This document shows positions 8,644-16,688 of a stretch of DNA of 24,349 nucleotides, in pieces. Below the pieces are notes generated by a model. That model saw only the letters and a program-made list of their open reading frames with translations. It made no database searches and was not told the origin of the DNA. The stretch is taken from the NCBI RefSeq assembly GCF_000716545.1, contig NZ_JNWZ01000093.1:1-24349 (forward strand), read 5' to 3'. How positions within the stretch are numbered: position 1 is the stretch's first letter; each line of letters starts with the position of its first letter. Made by a program: the position numbers and the translations under genes. The DNA comes from Kitasatospora phosalacinea. Lineage in GTDB: Bacteria; Actinomycetota; Actinomycetes; Streptomycetales; Streptomycetaceae.

Positions 8644-8716
8644 TGACTTGTCCAGAGCGCGGTCTGACTGTTCGTCATCCCTTCACCGCGCCGACGCCGC
8701 CCCGGCCGCCCGCCGG

Positions 8717-9871
8717 TCACAGCCGGTCGGCGTCGAGCACCGCCCGGACGAACTCGCCGGGCGCCTCCTGGGGCAGGTTGTGGCCGACGCCGTCGACGGT
8801 GCGGTGCAGGTAGGGCCCGGCGAACCGGTCGCGGTAGGCGCGTCCGTTGCCGGGGGCGGTGAACGGGTCGAGGGCGGGGTCGAGGGCGACGGTGGGCACG
8901 GTGATCACCGGCCGGTCGGCGAGCCGCCGTTCGTCGGCGTCGTAGCGGCGTTCGCCGCCGGCCAGGCCGAGCCGCCAGCGGTAGTTGTGTACCACGATCT
9001 CGGGGTAGTCCGGGTTGTCGAAGGCGGTGGCGGTGCGGTCGAACACCCGCTCCTCGAAGCGCCAGGTGGGCGAGACGGTCTGCCAGACCAGTCGGCACAG
9101 GTCGCGGCGCAGCCGGCGGTCGAGCAGGGCGCGCCGGCCGCGTTCGGTGGAGAAGTAGTACTGGTACCACCAGGCGTGCTCGGCCTCGGCGCCCAGCGGG
9201 TCGGCCTGGGCGTGGACGTCGGTGATCAGGTAGCCGCCGACCGACACCAGCGCCTTGACCCGTTCGGGGCGCAGCGCGGCGACGATCGCGGCCGTCCGGG
9301 CGCCCCAGTCGAAGCCGGCCAGCAGGGCGCGGCTGATCCCGAGCGCGTCCAGCAGGGCGACCAGGTCCCGGGCGACGGCGGCCTGTTGGGCGTTGCGCGG
9401 GGTCTGTTCGGAGCGGAAGCGGGTGCGGCCGTGGCCGCGCAGGTAGGGCACCAGGACGCGGTAGCCGCGCGCCGCGAGCAGCGGGGCGACCTCGGCGTAG
9501 CTGTGGATGTCGTAGGGCCAGCCGTGCAGGCAGACCACCACCGGGCCGTCGGGCGGGCCGCACTCCGCGTAGCAGACGTTCAGGTCTCCGGCGGCGACCT
9601 GCATCAGCGTCCAGGGCACGGCCAGGCCGTCGGAGAGCACCGGGCCGTAGGAGGCCGCGCGCGGCGGGACGACGTACGCGGGCACGGGGTAGGCCGGTTC
9701 CGGGTAGCCGGGTTCCGGGTAGCCGGGTGCCAGGTAGGCCGGTTCGGCGTGCGACGGCATCAGGTAGGGCGGCGGGTAGGCGGGCGCCGCGTACGCCCGG
9801 CCGCCCGAGGCGGTCGCGAAGAGTCCGGTGCCGGCCGCGACCCCCGCCCGGTGGAAGCTCCGCCTGTCCAT
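8717..9871 (-). CDS. Tat-exported alpha/beta hydrolase, epoxide-hydrolase-like
   Basis: The start is taken at ATG 9871 rather than the earlier in-frame 9982, because GGAGG lies just before 9871 and the product then begins M-D-R-R-S-F-H-R, a twin-arginine signal ending near A-Y-A-A. The product has 384 residues. Residues about 28-70 are a Pro/Tyr-rich stretch of repeated P-x-Y-x-x-P units. The catalytic domain has the oxyanion motif HGWP, the nucleophile elbow G-F-D-W-G-A with D188 as nucleophile, and the catalytic histidine H364 in GVGHNLPQE. An Asp nucleophile followed by W-G is typical of epoxide hydrolases and haloalkane dehalogenases, not esterases. HGWP is the common epoxide-hydrolase form. 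The substrate is unknown. It precedes phoD by 99 bases. Confidence 0.88.
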   Translation of the reverse strand: MDRRSFHRAGVAAGTGLFATASGGRAYAAPAYPPPYLMPSHAEPAYLAPGYPEPGYPEPAYPVPAYVVPPRAASYGPVLSDGLAVPWTLMQVAAGDLNVCYAECGPPDGPVVVCLHGWPYDIHSYAEVAPLLAARGYRVLVPYLRGHGRTRFRSEQTPRNAQQAAVARDLVALLDALGISRALLAGFDWGARTAAIVAALRPERVKALVSVGGYLITDVHAQADPLGAEAEHAWWYQYYFSTERGRRALLDRRLRRDLCRLVWQTVSPTWRFEERVFDRTATAFDNPDYPEIVVHNYRWRLGLAGGERRYDADERRLADRPVITVPTVALDPALDPFTAPGNGRAYRDRFAGPYLHRTVDGVGHNLPQEAPGEFVRAVLDADRL

Positions 9872-9998
9872 CCGTCTGCCCTCCGCCCGCACGCACGCCG
9901 TCCGTCGTTCCGTCAGCAAGCATGCCGGACAGGGGGGTTGACCAGGACGAAGACGCGCCGATCGGACATTTCGGTCATTCATGGGTGCAAATGCCCCA

Positions 9999-10031
9999 AA
10001 CCGTCCGCGCGATGCCTCCGCGCGGACGGTT
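9999..10031 (-). terminator. Hairpin terminator after the HNH nuclease gene
   Basis: Perfect 13-bp arms (9999-10011 and 10019-10031, AACCGTCCGCGCG and complement) with a 7-base loop lie 21 bases after the HNH stop, followed on the minus strand by a short T-rich stretch. Confidence 0.8.
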
Positions 10032-10052
10032 CGGGGCCGAACGGCGCGGCGT

Positions 10053-10694
10053 TCAGCAGCCGTTGAGGACGTTGGTGAGGGCGGTCTTCTCGGCGCTGTC
10101 CACGGCGAGGTGGTAGTAGTACTTCACCTGCACCCAGGCGCGGACGTAGGTGCAGCGGTAGCCGGTGACGGAGGGCAGCCACTCGGCCGGGTCCTTGTCG
10201 CCCTTGGCCTGGTTGACGCTGTCGGTGACGGCTATCAGCTGGGGGCGGGTCAGGTCGTTGGCGAAGGCCTGGCGCTGGGCGGTGGTCCAGGCGGAGGCGC
10301 CGGAGTCCCAGGCCTCGGCGAGCGGCACCACGTGGTCGATGTCGAGGTCGGAGGCGGCGTGCCAGGTGGCGCCGTCGTACGGGGAGTACCAGGTGCCGGA
10401 GGTGGCGGCGCAGTTGGCGTCGGTGACCACGCCGGAGCCGTCGCGCTTGAGGACGGTCTCGCGGGTGTTGCAGGCGCCGGAGATGGTGATCCAGTGCGGG
10501 AACAGGTCGCGGCTGTAGCCGGTGCGGTTCTCGGCCTTGACGGTCAACTGGCCCAGGTAGCTGCGGGCGGTGGCGGCGGAGACCGGCGTGGGCAGTGCGG
10601 CCTGGGCGGTGCCGGTGCCGGCGGTGACGGCTCCGGCGGCGAGGAGGGAGGTGGCGGCGACGGCGGTGAGGCGGCGGAGGAAACGATTCGGCAC
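10053..10694 (-). CDS. Secreted HNH-family nuclease (DUF1524/GmrSD-type domain)
   Basis: GTG at 10694 is chosen over ATG at 10718 because AGGAG (complement of 10702-10706) lies 7 bases before it and nothing comparable precedes 10718. The product has 213 residues. Residues 1-32 form a Sec signal (R-F-L-R-R, hydrophobic core, ending A-Q-A). The nuclease core contains D-L-D-I-D-H-V-V-P-L-A-E-A (D120, H121), then N-D-L-T-R-P-Q-L-I-A-V, and N-Q-A-K-G-D-K-D-P-A-E-W-L-P. This is the pattern of the HNH/DUF1524 family found in many small secreted streptomycete proteins and in the GmrD half of GmrSD enzymes. Four cysteines outside the signal may form disulfides. It is likely an extracellular nuclease for phosphate or nucleotide scavenging. 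It is the first gene of the leftward group. Confidence 0.9.
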   Translation of the reverse strand: MPNRFLRRLTAVAATSLLAAGAVTAGTGTAQAALPTPVSAATARSYLGQLTVKAENRTGYSRDLFPHWITISGACNTRETVLKRDGSGVVTDANCAATSGTWYSPYDGATWHAASDLDIDHVVPLAEAWDSGASAWTTAQRQAFANDLTRPQLIAVTDSVNQAKGDKDPAEWLPSVTGYRCTYVRAWVQVKYYYHLAVDSAEKTALTNVLNGC

Positions 10695-10930
10695 GGGGGC
10701 GCTCCTGGGCTCGGCCATGGGGTGGGAGGCGGTGCCGGGCCAGACTGGCAGCCGGGTGTCTATGCGGGTAGATGTCGAGCCGTGAAGATTGCATTACCGT
10801 CGTATGGCGATATCTGCACCCGATGTGAACGTCCGTCGCCGGACGTGTCCGGAGCAATTCCTCCCGTGAACCCCAACTACGCGGCGGAGAAAGCCAGTTG
10901 ACGTCCAGTCGGGCGCTTCCCGATCACCCC

Positions 10931-10959
10931 TTGACCGCCCCCGGACGGTGATCTACCTT
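10931..10959 (+). promoter_or_regulatory. Sigma70-like promoter of the leader-peptide/peptide-transport operon
   Basis: TTGACC (10931-10936) and TACCTT (10954-10959) are separated by exactly 17 bases and face the leader peptide. A start near 10966 would give a 5' leader of about 60 bases before the leader-peptide GTG. Confidence 0.6.
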
Positions 10960-11027
10960 CGTGCCTCGCCACGAGTTCCGGAGCGCGACCCCGCCCGACC
11001 GGACCGACCACGACCGGGAGGACGAGG

Positions 11028-11096
11028 GTGCCCACGGCTCTGTACAGCCGCCGCCACATCGACCTGCTCCTGGTCTCCAGTTCGCTGTGTAGGTGA
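11028..11096 (+). CDS. Leader peptide, R-R-H-I-D-L...C-R type (putative cysteine-responsive attenuator)
   Basis: This 22-codon frame starts with GTG, has GGGAGG (11016-11021) 6 bases upstream, and ends with TGA at 11094-11096. The peptide contains Y-S-R-R-H-I-D-L-L-L followed by S-S-S-L-C-R at the very end. The pattern R-R-H-[IV]-D-L, a short variable piece, then S-x-x-C-R is that of the small leader peptides found before sulfur-assimilation and ABC-transporter genes in actinobacteria. A single cysteine codon just before the stop is the natural sensing point: scarce Cys-tRNA would stall the ribosome there. The structural gene begins 120 bases later. That the frame is translated is well supported by the motif and ribosome binding site; the cysteine response is inferred from the family. 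Confidence 0.8.
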   Translation: MPTALYSRRHIDLLLVSSSLCR

Positions 11097-11216
11097 GCCC
11101 GCAGGCACCACCGCCGCCGCTCGGCCCCGTCCGGCCCCGGCCAAGTCCCGCCCGCCCGGCCCGCGCCCGTCCCGCGCCCGCCGCCGCCCCGCGCACCGCG
11201 AAACCGGAGAACCACC
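11097..11216 (+). promoter_or_regulatory. C-rich leader region between leader peptide and binding-protein gene (possible Rho-type attenuator)
   Basis: The 120 bases are strongly C-biased over G on the transcript strand, especially about 11115-11190, with no strong hairpin I can build. Unstructured C-rich RNA is the kind of sequence Rho loads on. Uncoupling or stalling of translation in the leader frame could therefore control read-through. The GGAG ribosome binding site of the next gene is at 11206-11209. Confidence 0.4.
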
Positions 11217-12905
11217 ATGCCCGAGACCGCCGCCCGCAACGGCAGTTCGACCAGATCCGCCGGACCCGCCGGACCCGCCCCCGCCCGCCGCCGCCTGGCC
11301 GCGCTCGCGCTGAGCACCGCCGTGCTGGCCGGCACCGGGGCCTGCACCAGCGCCAAGTCCGGCGGGAGCGGCTCGGGCGACGCCGCCGCGCCCGCCCTCA
11401 CCATCGGCACCACCGACCAGGTCGTCAGCCTCGACCCGGCCGGATCCTGGGACGCCGGCTCCGGCACCATCGCGGACGAGGTCTACGCCCCGCTGCTCAG
11501 CGCCCCCAACGGCACCTCCGACGTCGCGCCGAACCTGGCCGCCGAGGTCGAGCTGACCGCGCCCACCCGGTACACCGTCACCCTGAAGCCGGGCCTGAAG
11601 TTCGCCAACGGCCACGACCTGACCTCGTCCGACGTCAAGTTCAGCTTCGACCGGCAGCTGCGGATCGCCGACAAGAACGGCCCGTCCTCCCTGCTGTACA
11701 ACCTCGCCTCGGTCGACGCGCCGAACCCCACCACCGCGGTGTTCACCCTCAAGACCGCCAACGACAGCCTCTTCCCGCAGGTGCTCTCCACCGGCGCCGG
11801 CTTCGTCCTGGACGAGGAGGTCTTCCCCGCCGACAAGGTCCTCGACGACGACGCGGTGGTCAGGGGCCGCCCCTGGAGCGGCCCGTACGGCATCACCAGC
11901 TACGCGAAGAACTCGCTCGTCGCCTTCGAGGCCAACGGCGCCTACCGGGGCCGGCTGGGCACGCCGAAGACCTCCCGGGTGCGGCTGAAGTACTACACCG
12001 ACCCGAACAACCTGAAGCTGGACGTCCAGCAGGGCGGCATCGACGCCGTCTACCGCACCCTGCCCGTCGCCGACCTCCAGGACCTGTCCGGCAAGCCCGG
12101 CGTCAGCGTCCACACCGGCTCCGGCAACGGCATCCGCTACCTGGTCTTCGACTTCAAGTCGCAGCCCTACGGCAGCGCGACCGGCCAGGCCGACCCGGCC
12201 AAGGCGCTGGCCGTCCGGCAGGCCGTCGCGCACTCCGTCGACCGGGCCCAACTCGCCTCCCAGGTCCACAAGAACACCCTGGAGCCGCTCTACTCCTCGG
12301 TGCCGGACGGCATCACCGGCGCCACCCCGTCGTTCAAGAAGCTCTACGGCGACAAGAACGGCGGGCCCTCCAAGGACGCGGCCGCCGCGGTGCTAGCCGC
12401 CGCCGGGGTGCCCACCCCGGTCGCCCTCCACCTGCAGTACAACACCGACCACTACGGCTCCTCCTCGGCCGACGAGTACGCCCTGCTCAAGACCCAGCTG
12501 GAGGCGACCGGCCTGTTCGAGGTCGACCTGCAGTCCACCGAGTGGGCCCAGTACGGCAAGGACCGGGTCGCCGACCTGTACCCGGTCTACCAACTCGGCT
12601 GGTACGCCGACTACCTGGACGCCGACAACTACCTCGGCACCTTCTTCTCCCCGGACAGCTGGGTGCACAGCGGCTACACCGACCCGGCCGTGCAGGCGCT
12701 GATCAAGCAGGAGCAGACCGAGACCGACCCGGCCGCCCGCACCCGGCAGCTGGAGCAGGTGCAGGACGCCACCGCCGCGCAGGTGCCGCTGCTGCCGCTG
12801 CTCCAGGGCTCCACCGCCATCGTCACCCGCTCCGACGTGCGGGGCGTGCCCGAACGGCTGGACAGCGCCTACCGGTTCCGCTGGGCCGAGATCAGCAAGG
12901 GCTGA
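11217..12905 (+). CDS. ABC transporter substrate-binding lipoprotein, peptide/nickel family (SBP family 5)
   Basis: The 562-residue product begins with a basic stretch (A-R-R-R-L) and a hydrophobic segment ending L-A-G-T-G-A-C, giving a lipobox cysteine at C43 (a slightly irregular lipobox). A Ser/Gly-rich tether follows. The body is a family-5 solute-binding protein: T-I-G-T-T-D-Q-V-V-S-L-D-P-A near the start, Y-A-P-L-L, L-K-P-G-L-K-F-A-N-G-H-D-L-T-S-S-D-V-K-F-S-F-D, and later A-L-A-V-R-Q-A-V-A-H-S-V-D-R. These are standard for DppA/OppA/NikA-type proteins. It captures the substrate at the membrane surface and passes it to the two permeases that follow. The downstream dipeptidase and upstream leader peptide favour a small peptide, perhaps cysteine-containing, over nickel. 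Confidence 0.93.
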   Translation: MPETAARNGSSTRSAGPAGPAPARRRLAALALSTAVLAGTGACTSAKSGGSGSGDAAAPALTIGTTDQVVSLDPAGSWDAGSGTIADEVYAPLLSAPNGTSDVAPNLAAEVELTAPTRYTVTLKPGLKFANGHDLTSSDVKFSFDRQLRIADKNGPSSLLYNLASVDAPNPTTAVFTLKTANDSLFPQVLSTGAGFVLDEEVFPADKVLDDDAVVRGRPWSGPYGITSYAKNSLVAFEANGAYRGRLGTPKTSRVRLKYYTDPNNLKLDVQQGGIDAVYRTLPVADLQDLSGKPGVSVHTGSGNGIRYLVFDFKSQPYGSATGQADPAKALAVRQAVAHSVDRAQLASQVHKNTLEPLYSSVPDGITGATPSFKKLYGDKNGGPSKDAAAAVLAAAGVPTPVALHLQYNTDHYGSSSADEYALLKTQLEATGLFEVDLQSTEWAQYGKDRVADLYPVYQLGWYADYLDADNYLGTFFSPDSWVHSGYTDPAVQALIKQEQTETDPAARTRQLEQVQDATAAQVPLLPLLQGSTAIVTRSDVRGVPERLDSAYRFRWAEISKG

Positions 12906-12939
12906 CCGCAGCCGCCCCCGCTCCCCGAGGAACCACGCC

Positions 12940-14052
12940 ATGACGCTCGCCCCGCCCCTGGGCGGACGGCCCGGCGGACGGACCGACGGGCCGCGGCGCG
13001 GCCCGGGGAGCGGAGCACGGGCCGTGCTCCGCTCCCCGCTGGCCCGCTACCTGGCCGTCCGCCTGCTGCTCGTCGTCCCCACCGTCCTGCTGCTGCTCAC
13101 CGCCGTCTTCTTCCTGATGCGGGCCACCGGCGACCCGGTCACCACCGCCTTCGCCGACCGGCTCACCCCCGCCCAGCTCCAGCAGAAGCTGCACGCGGCC
13201 GGCTACGACCGGCCGCTGCTCACCCAGTACCTGGACTACCTGCGGCAGACCGCCGCCGGTGACTTCGGCCGCACCGCCACCGACAACCGGGCCGTCACCG
13301 AGGTGCTGCGCACCTACGGCGCCGCCACCCTCGAACTCGCCTGCTGGGCACTGCTGGTGGCCGTCGCGGTGGGCGTCCCGCTGGGCGCGCTCGCCGCCCG
13401 GTACCGCGACCGCGCCCCGGACGCCGTCCTGCGGCTGGCCGCCGTGCTCGGCTACGCCACGCCGGTGTTCTTCGTCGGGCTGCTGCTCAAGCTGGTCTTC
13501 GCGGTCGGCCTCGGCTGGCTGCCGGTCGCCGGCCGCGCCTCGGTCCGGACCGAGCTCCGCCTCCAGGACCTCGCCGACCCCACCGGCTTCTACCTGCTGG
13601 ACGCGCTGCGCAGCGGGGACGGCGCGGCCGCCGCCGACGTGCTGCGCCACAGCGTGCTGCCCGCCCTGGCGCTCGGTCTGCTGCTGGCCGGGGTACTGCT
13701 GCGGCTGGTGCGCACCCACCTGATCGCCACCCTGGACGCCGAGTACGTCGAGGCGGCGCGCTCGCGCGGCGTCGGCGGCCTGCGCCTGCTCACCCGGCAC
13801 GCCGCCCGGCCCGCGCTGGTGCCGGTGGTGACGGTGCTGGGCCTCCAGGTCGCCGGCCTGCTGGGCGGCGCGGTGCTCACCGAGACCACCTTCGAGTGGA
13901 AGGGCCTGGGCTACCAGCTGGCGCACTACCTGACGGTGCGCGACTTCGCCGCCGTGCAGGGCATCGTCGCGCTCTTCGCGGTGGTGGTCGCGGTGGTCAA
14001 CTTCCTGGTGGACGCGCTGGCCGCACTGATCGACCCCCGGGTGAGGTACTGA
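12940..14052 (+). CDS. Peptide ABC transporter permease, DppB-type
   Basis: The 370-residue product has a long Arg/Gly/Pro-rich N-terminus (about 30 residues), then the DppB/OppB layout: a first membrane helix (Y-L-A-V-R-L-L-L-V-V-P-T-V-L-L-L-L), a periplasmic-side loop with G-Y-D-R-P-L-L-T-Q-Y-L-D-Y-L, and five further helices. The EAA loop that contacts the ATPase is E-Y-V-E-A-A-R-S-R-G-V-G. The C-terminal D-P-R-V-R-Y is typical of the family. It starts 34 bases after the binding protein, with GAGGAA before the ATG. Its TGA overlaps the next ATG by one base, so the two permeases are coupled and should form the heterodimeric channel. Confidence 0.93.
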   Translation: MTLAPPLGGRPGGRTDGPRRGPGSGARAVLRSPLARYLAVRLLLVVPTVLLLLTAVFFLMRATGDPVTTAFADRLTPAQLQQKLHAAGYDRPLLTQYLDYLRQTAAGDFGRTATDNRAVTEVLRTYGAATLELACWALLVAVAVGVPLGALAARYRDRAPDAVLRLAAVLGYATPVFFVGLLLKLVFAVGLGWLPVAGRASVRTELRLQDLADPTGFYLLDALRSGDGAAAADVLRHSVLPALALGLLLAGVLLRLVRTHLIATLDAEYVEAARSRGVGGLRLLTRHAARPALVPVVTVLGLQVAGLLGGAVLTETTFEWKGLGYQLAHYLTVRDFAAVQGIVALFAVVVAVVNFLVDALAALIDPRVRY

Positions 14053-15017
14053 TGACCGCTCGCCGACGAGGTCTCTCCCGCCTGGTGCCACGCCTGGTGC
14101 GGAACAGCGCCGGCCCGCAGCGCGCGATGCTGCTGACCGGGGCCGCGCTGACCGCGCTGCTCCTGCTGGTCGCGCTCCTCGCGCCCTGGCTGGCCCCCTG
14201 GGGGCACGCCCAGCTCCAGGACGGCGGCACGCTGTTCGGCGCGCAGCGGCCGCCCGGGTCCGGCCACCCGCTGGGCACCACCGCCGGCGGCTACGACGTG
14301 CTGGCCCGCACCCTGTGGGGCACCCGCACCGCCATGGCCGTGATCGGGCTCTCGCTGCTGCTGTCGGTGCTGCCCGGCACCCTGCTCGGCCTGGTCTCCG
14401 GCTACCTGGGCGGCTGGACGGACCGGCTGCTGGTGGGCGTCGCGGACGCGCTGTACTCCTTCCCCTCGCTGCTGCTGGCCATCGTGATGTCGGTGGTGAT
14501 CAGCGGCGGGCGCTCCAGCCTGGGCGGCGGGCTGACCGCGGCGGCCTGCTCGGTGGCGCTGGTCTTCGTGCCGCAGTACTTCCGGGCGGTGCGCGCCGAG
14601 GTGCTGCGGGTCAAGGCCGAGCCGTTCGTGGAGGCCGCCCTGGTGATCGGCACCGGCCACCTGCGGATCATGTTCCGGCACGTGCTGCGCAACTCGGTGC
14701 GCTCGCTGCCGCTGCTGCTGACCCTGAACGCCGCCGAGTCCGTCCTCACCCTGGCCGGCCTGGGCTTCCTGGGCTTCGGCATCGAGCCGAACTCCGCCGC
14801 CGAATGGGGCTACGACCTCAACCGCTCGGTCTCCGACGTCACTTCGGGCATCTGGTGGACGGCGCTCGCCCCGGGCGCCGCCACCGTCCTGACCGTCCTG
14901 GGCGTCACTCTGCTCGGCGAGAGCCTCGACGACCTCTCCGACCCCCGGCTGCGCCGCCGCCGCGCGCCCGCCCCGGCGGCCGACGTGACCACCGCGAAGG
15001 AGCGCGCCCGTGCCTGA
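14052..15017 (+). CDS. Peptide ABC transporter permease, DppC-type
   Basis: The 321-residue product has the DppC/OppC pattern: an N-terminal helix (A-M-L-L-T-G-A-A-L-T-A-L-L-L-L-V-A-L-L-A), H-P-L-G-T-T-A-G-G-Y-D-V-L-A-R-T-L-W-G-T-R, and an EAA loop region V-E-A-A-L-V-I-G-T-G-H-L-R-I-M-F-R-H-V. Later come T-L-A-G-L-G-F-L-G-F-G-I and D-D-L-S-D-P-R-L-R. The start at 14052 is fixed by the one-base TGATG junction with the preceding permease; an upstream in-frame start would overlap that gene. Its last 8 bases overlap the GTG of the ATPase gene, whose AAGGAG lies inside this gene. With DppB it forms the membrane channel. Confidence 0.93.
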   Translation: MTARRRGLSRLVPRLVRNSAGPQRAMLLTGAALTALLLLVALLAPWLAPWGHAQLQDGGTLFGAQRPPGSGHPLGTTAGGYDVLARTLWGTRTAMAVIGLSLLLSVLPGTLLGLVSGYLGGWTDRLLVGVADALYSFPSLLLAIVMSVVISGGRSSLGGGLTAAACSVALVFVPQYFRAVRAEVLRVKAEPFVEAALVIGTGHLRIMFRHVLRNSVRSLPLLLTLNAAESVLTLAGLGFLGFGIEPNSAAEWGYDLNRSVSDVTSGIWWTALAPGAATVLTVLGVTLLGESLDDLSDPRLRRRRAPAPAADVTTAKERARA

Positions 15018-16688
15018 GGAACTGCTGCGGATCGAGGACCTGCACGTGTCGTTCGCCACCGACGGCGGCCGGGTGGACGCCGTGCGCGGCGTCGACCTGG
15101 CGGTGGCGGCCGGGAGGCGCTGGCGCTGGTCGGGGAGAGCGGCAGCGGCAAGAGCGTCACCGCGCGCAGCGTGCTCGGGCTGCTGCCCGGCTCGGCCGCC
15201 GCCCGGGGGCGGGTGCTGCTGGAGCACGGCGGCGGCCCGGTGGACGTGCTGGGCGCGGGGCCGCGCACCCTGCGGGAGCTGCGCGGGACGGCGGCGGCCA
15301 TGGTCTTCCAGGAGCCGTCCACCGCGCTCAACCCGGTCTTCCCGATCGGCTGGCAGCTCGCCGAGGGCCTGCGCGCCCACGGCCTGGGCAGCCGGGCCCG
15401 ACGCCGGGCCCGGGCGGTCGAGCTGCTGGAGCAGGTCGGCATCCCCGACCCCGAGCGGCGAGCCGGCCACTACCCGCACCAGCTGTCGGGCGGCCAGCAG
15501 CAGCGCGCCGTGATCGCGATGGCGCTGGCGCTGGGCGCCCGGCTGCTGGTCGCGGACGAGCCGACCACCGCGCTGGACGTCACCGTGCAGGCCGAGATCC
15601 TGGACCTGCTGCGGCGCTGCCGGGACGAGTCGGGCGCCGCGCTGCTGCTGATCACCCACAACATGGGTGTGGTGGCGGACCTGGCCGACCGCGTCGCGGT
15701 GATGCGGGCGGGCCGGATCGTCGAGCAGGCCCCCGTCCGGGAGCTGTTCGCCGCGCCGGAGCACCCGTACACCCGTCAACTGCTCTCCTCGGTACCGGAC
15801 TTCGGGGCCTCCCCGGCGCGCCCGGAGCGGCCCGCCGGGGCGGTGGCGGCGGCGCCGGTGGTCGCGGCGCGCGGCCTGGTGGTCGAGTACCCGGGGCGGT
15901 GGGGGCGGCCGCCGTTCCGGGCCGTGGACGGGGTCGACCTGGAGATCGGCGCGGGCGAGGTGCTGGGGCTGGTCGGCGAGAGCGGCAGCGGCAAGACCTC
16001 CCTGGGGCGGGCCGTCGCCGGGCTCACCCCCGTCGGCGGCGGCACCCTGACCGTGCTGGGCGAGACGCTGCGCCCCGGCTCGCGCCGCCGCCCGGGCCGG
16101 AGCGGGCGGCTGGGCTTCGTCTTCCAGGACCCGGCGGCCGGCTTCGACCCCCGGCTGACCGTCGGCGCCTGCGTGGCCGAACCGCTGCGGGTGCACCGGC
16201 CCGAGCTGGACGGCGCCGCCGTCGCCGCCCGGGTGCGCGAACTGCTGGAGCAGGTCCGGCTGCCGGCCGACACCGCCGGCCGGCACCCGCACGAACTCAG
16301 CGGCGGCCAGCGCCAACGCGCCTCGCTGGCGAGGGCGCTGGCGCTCGACCCGGAGCTGGTGATCGCGGACGAGCCGACCTCGGCGCTGGACGTCTCGGTG
16401 CAGGCCAGGGTGCTGGAGCTGTTCACTCGGCTGCAGCGCGAACTCGGCTTCGCCGCCCTGTTCGTCAGCCACGACCTGGCGGTGGTGGAGCGGGTCGCCG
16501 ACCGGGTCGCCGTGCTGCACCGGGGCCGGGTGGTGGAGTCCGGGCCCACCGCCCGGGTGCTCGGCGCGCCCGAGCACCCGTACACCCGGCGGCTGATCGA
16601 CTCGCTGCCCGTCCCCGACCCCGAGCGGCAGGCCCGGCGCCGCGCCGCCGCCCTCCCGCACCGGCAGACAGGAGCCGCCTCCCGATGA
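15010..16688 (+). pseudogene. Fused dual ATPase of the peptide ABC transporter (DppD-DppF type), one-base frameshift near 15112
   Basis: The gene starts at GTG 15010 (AAGGAG at 14997-15002). The first 35 residues read as an OppD-type ATPase start and reach V-D-L-A-V-A-A-G, then the frame breaks. In the frame one base back the expected E-A-L-A-L-V-G-E-S-G-S-G-K-S (Walker A, 15132-15155) follows. One base is missing in GGGAGG at 15112-15117. With it restored the product has 559 residues: NBD1 with signature LSGGQQQR and Walker B LLVADEP, then NBD2 with GESGSGKT, LSGGQRQR and LVIADEP, each followed by a peptide-family tail (Y-T-R-Q-L-L, Y-T-R-R-L-I). As written, the long frame could restart only at GTG 15171, lacking the first Walker A. 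All else is intact, so a sequencing error or very recent mutation is most likely. Confidence 0.85.

Noticed and set aside
8618..8716. PHO box upstream of phoD
   Set aside because: No pair of GTTCACC-like direct repeats could be found on either strand by eye.
15010..15160. Programmed -1 frameshift in the ATPase gene
   Set aside because: No slippery heptamer or downstream pseudoknot is evident, and orthologous ATPases need no such step; a missing base is simpler.
13926..16661. 911-residue minus-strand frame over the transporter genes
   Set aside because: Gln/Gly/Arg-rich shadow of the permease and ATPase genes without motifs.
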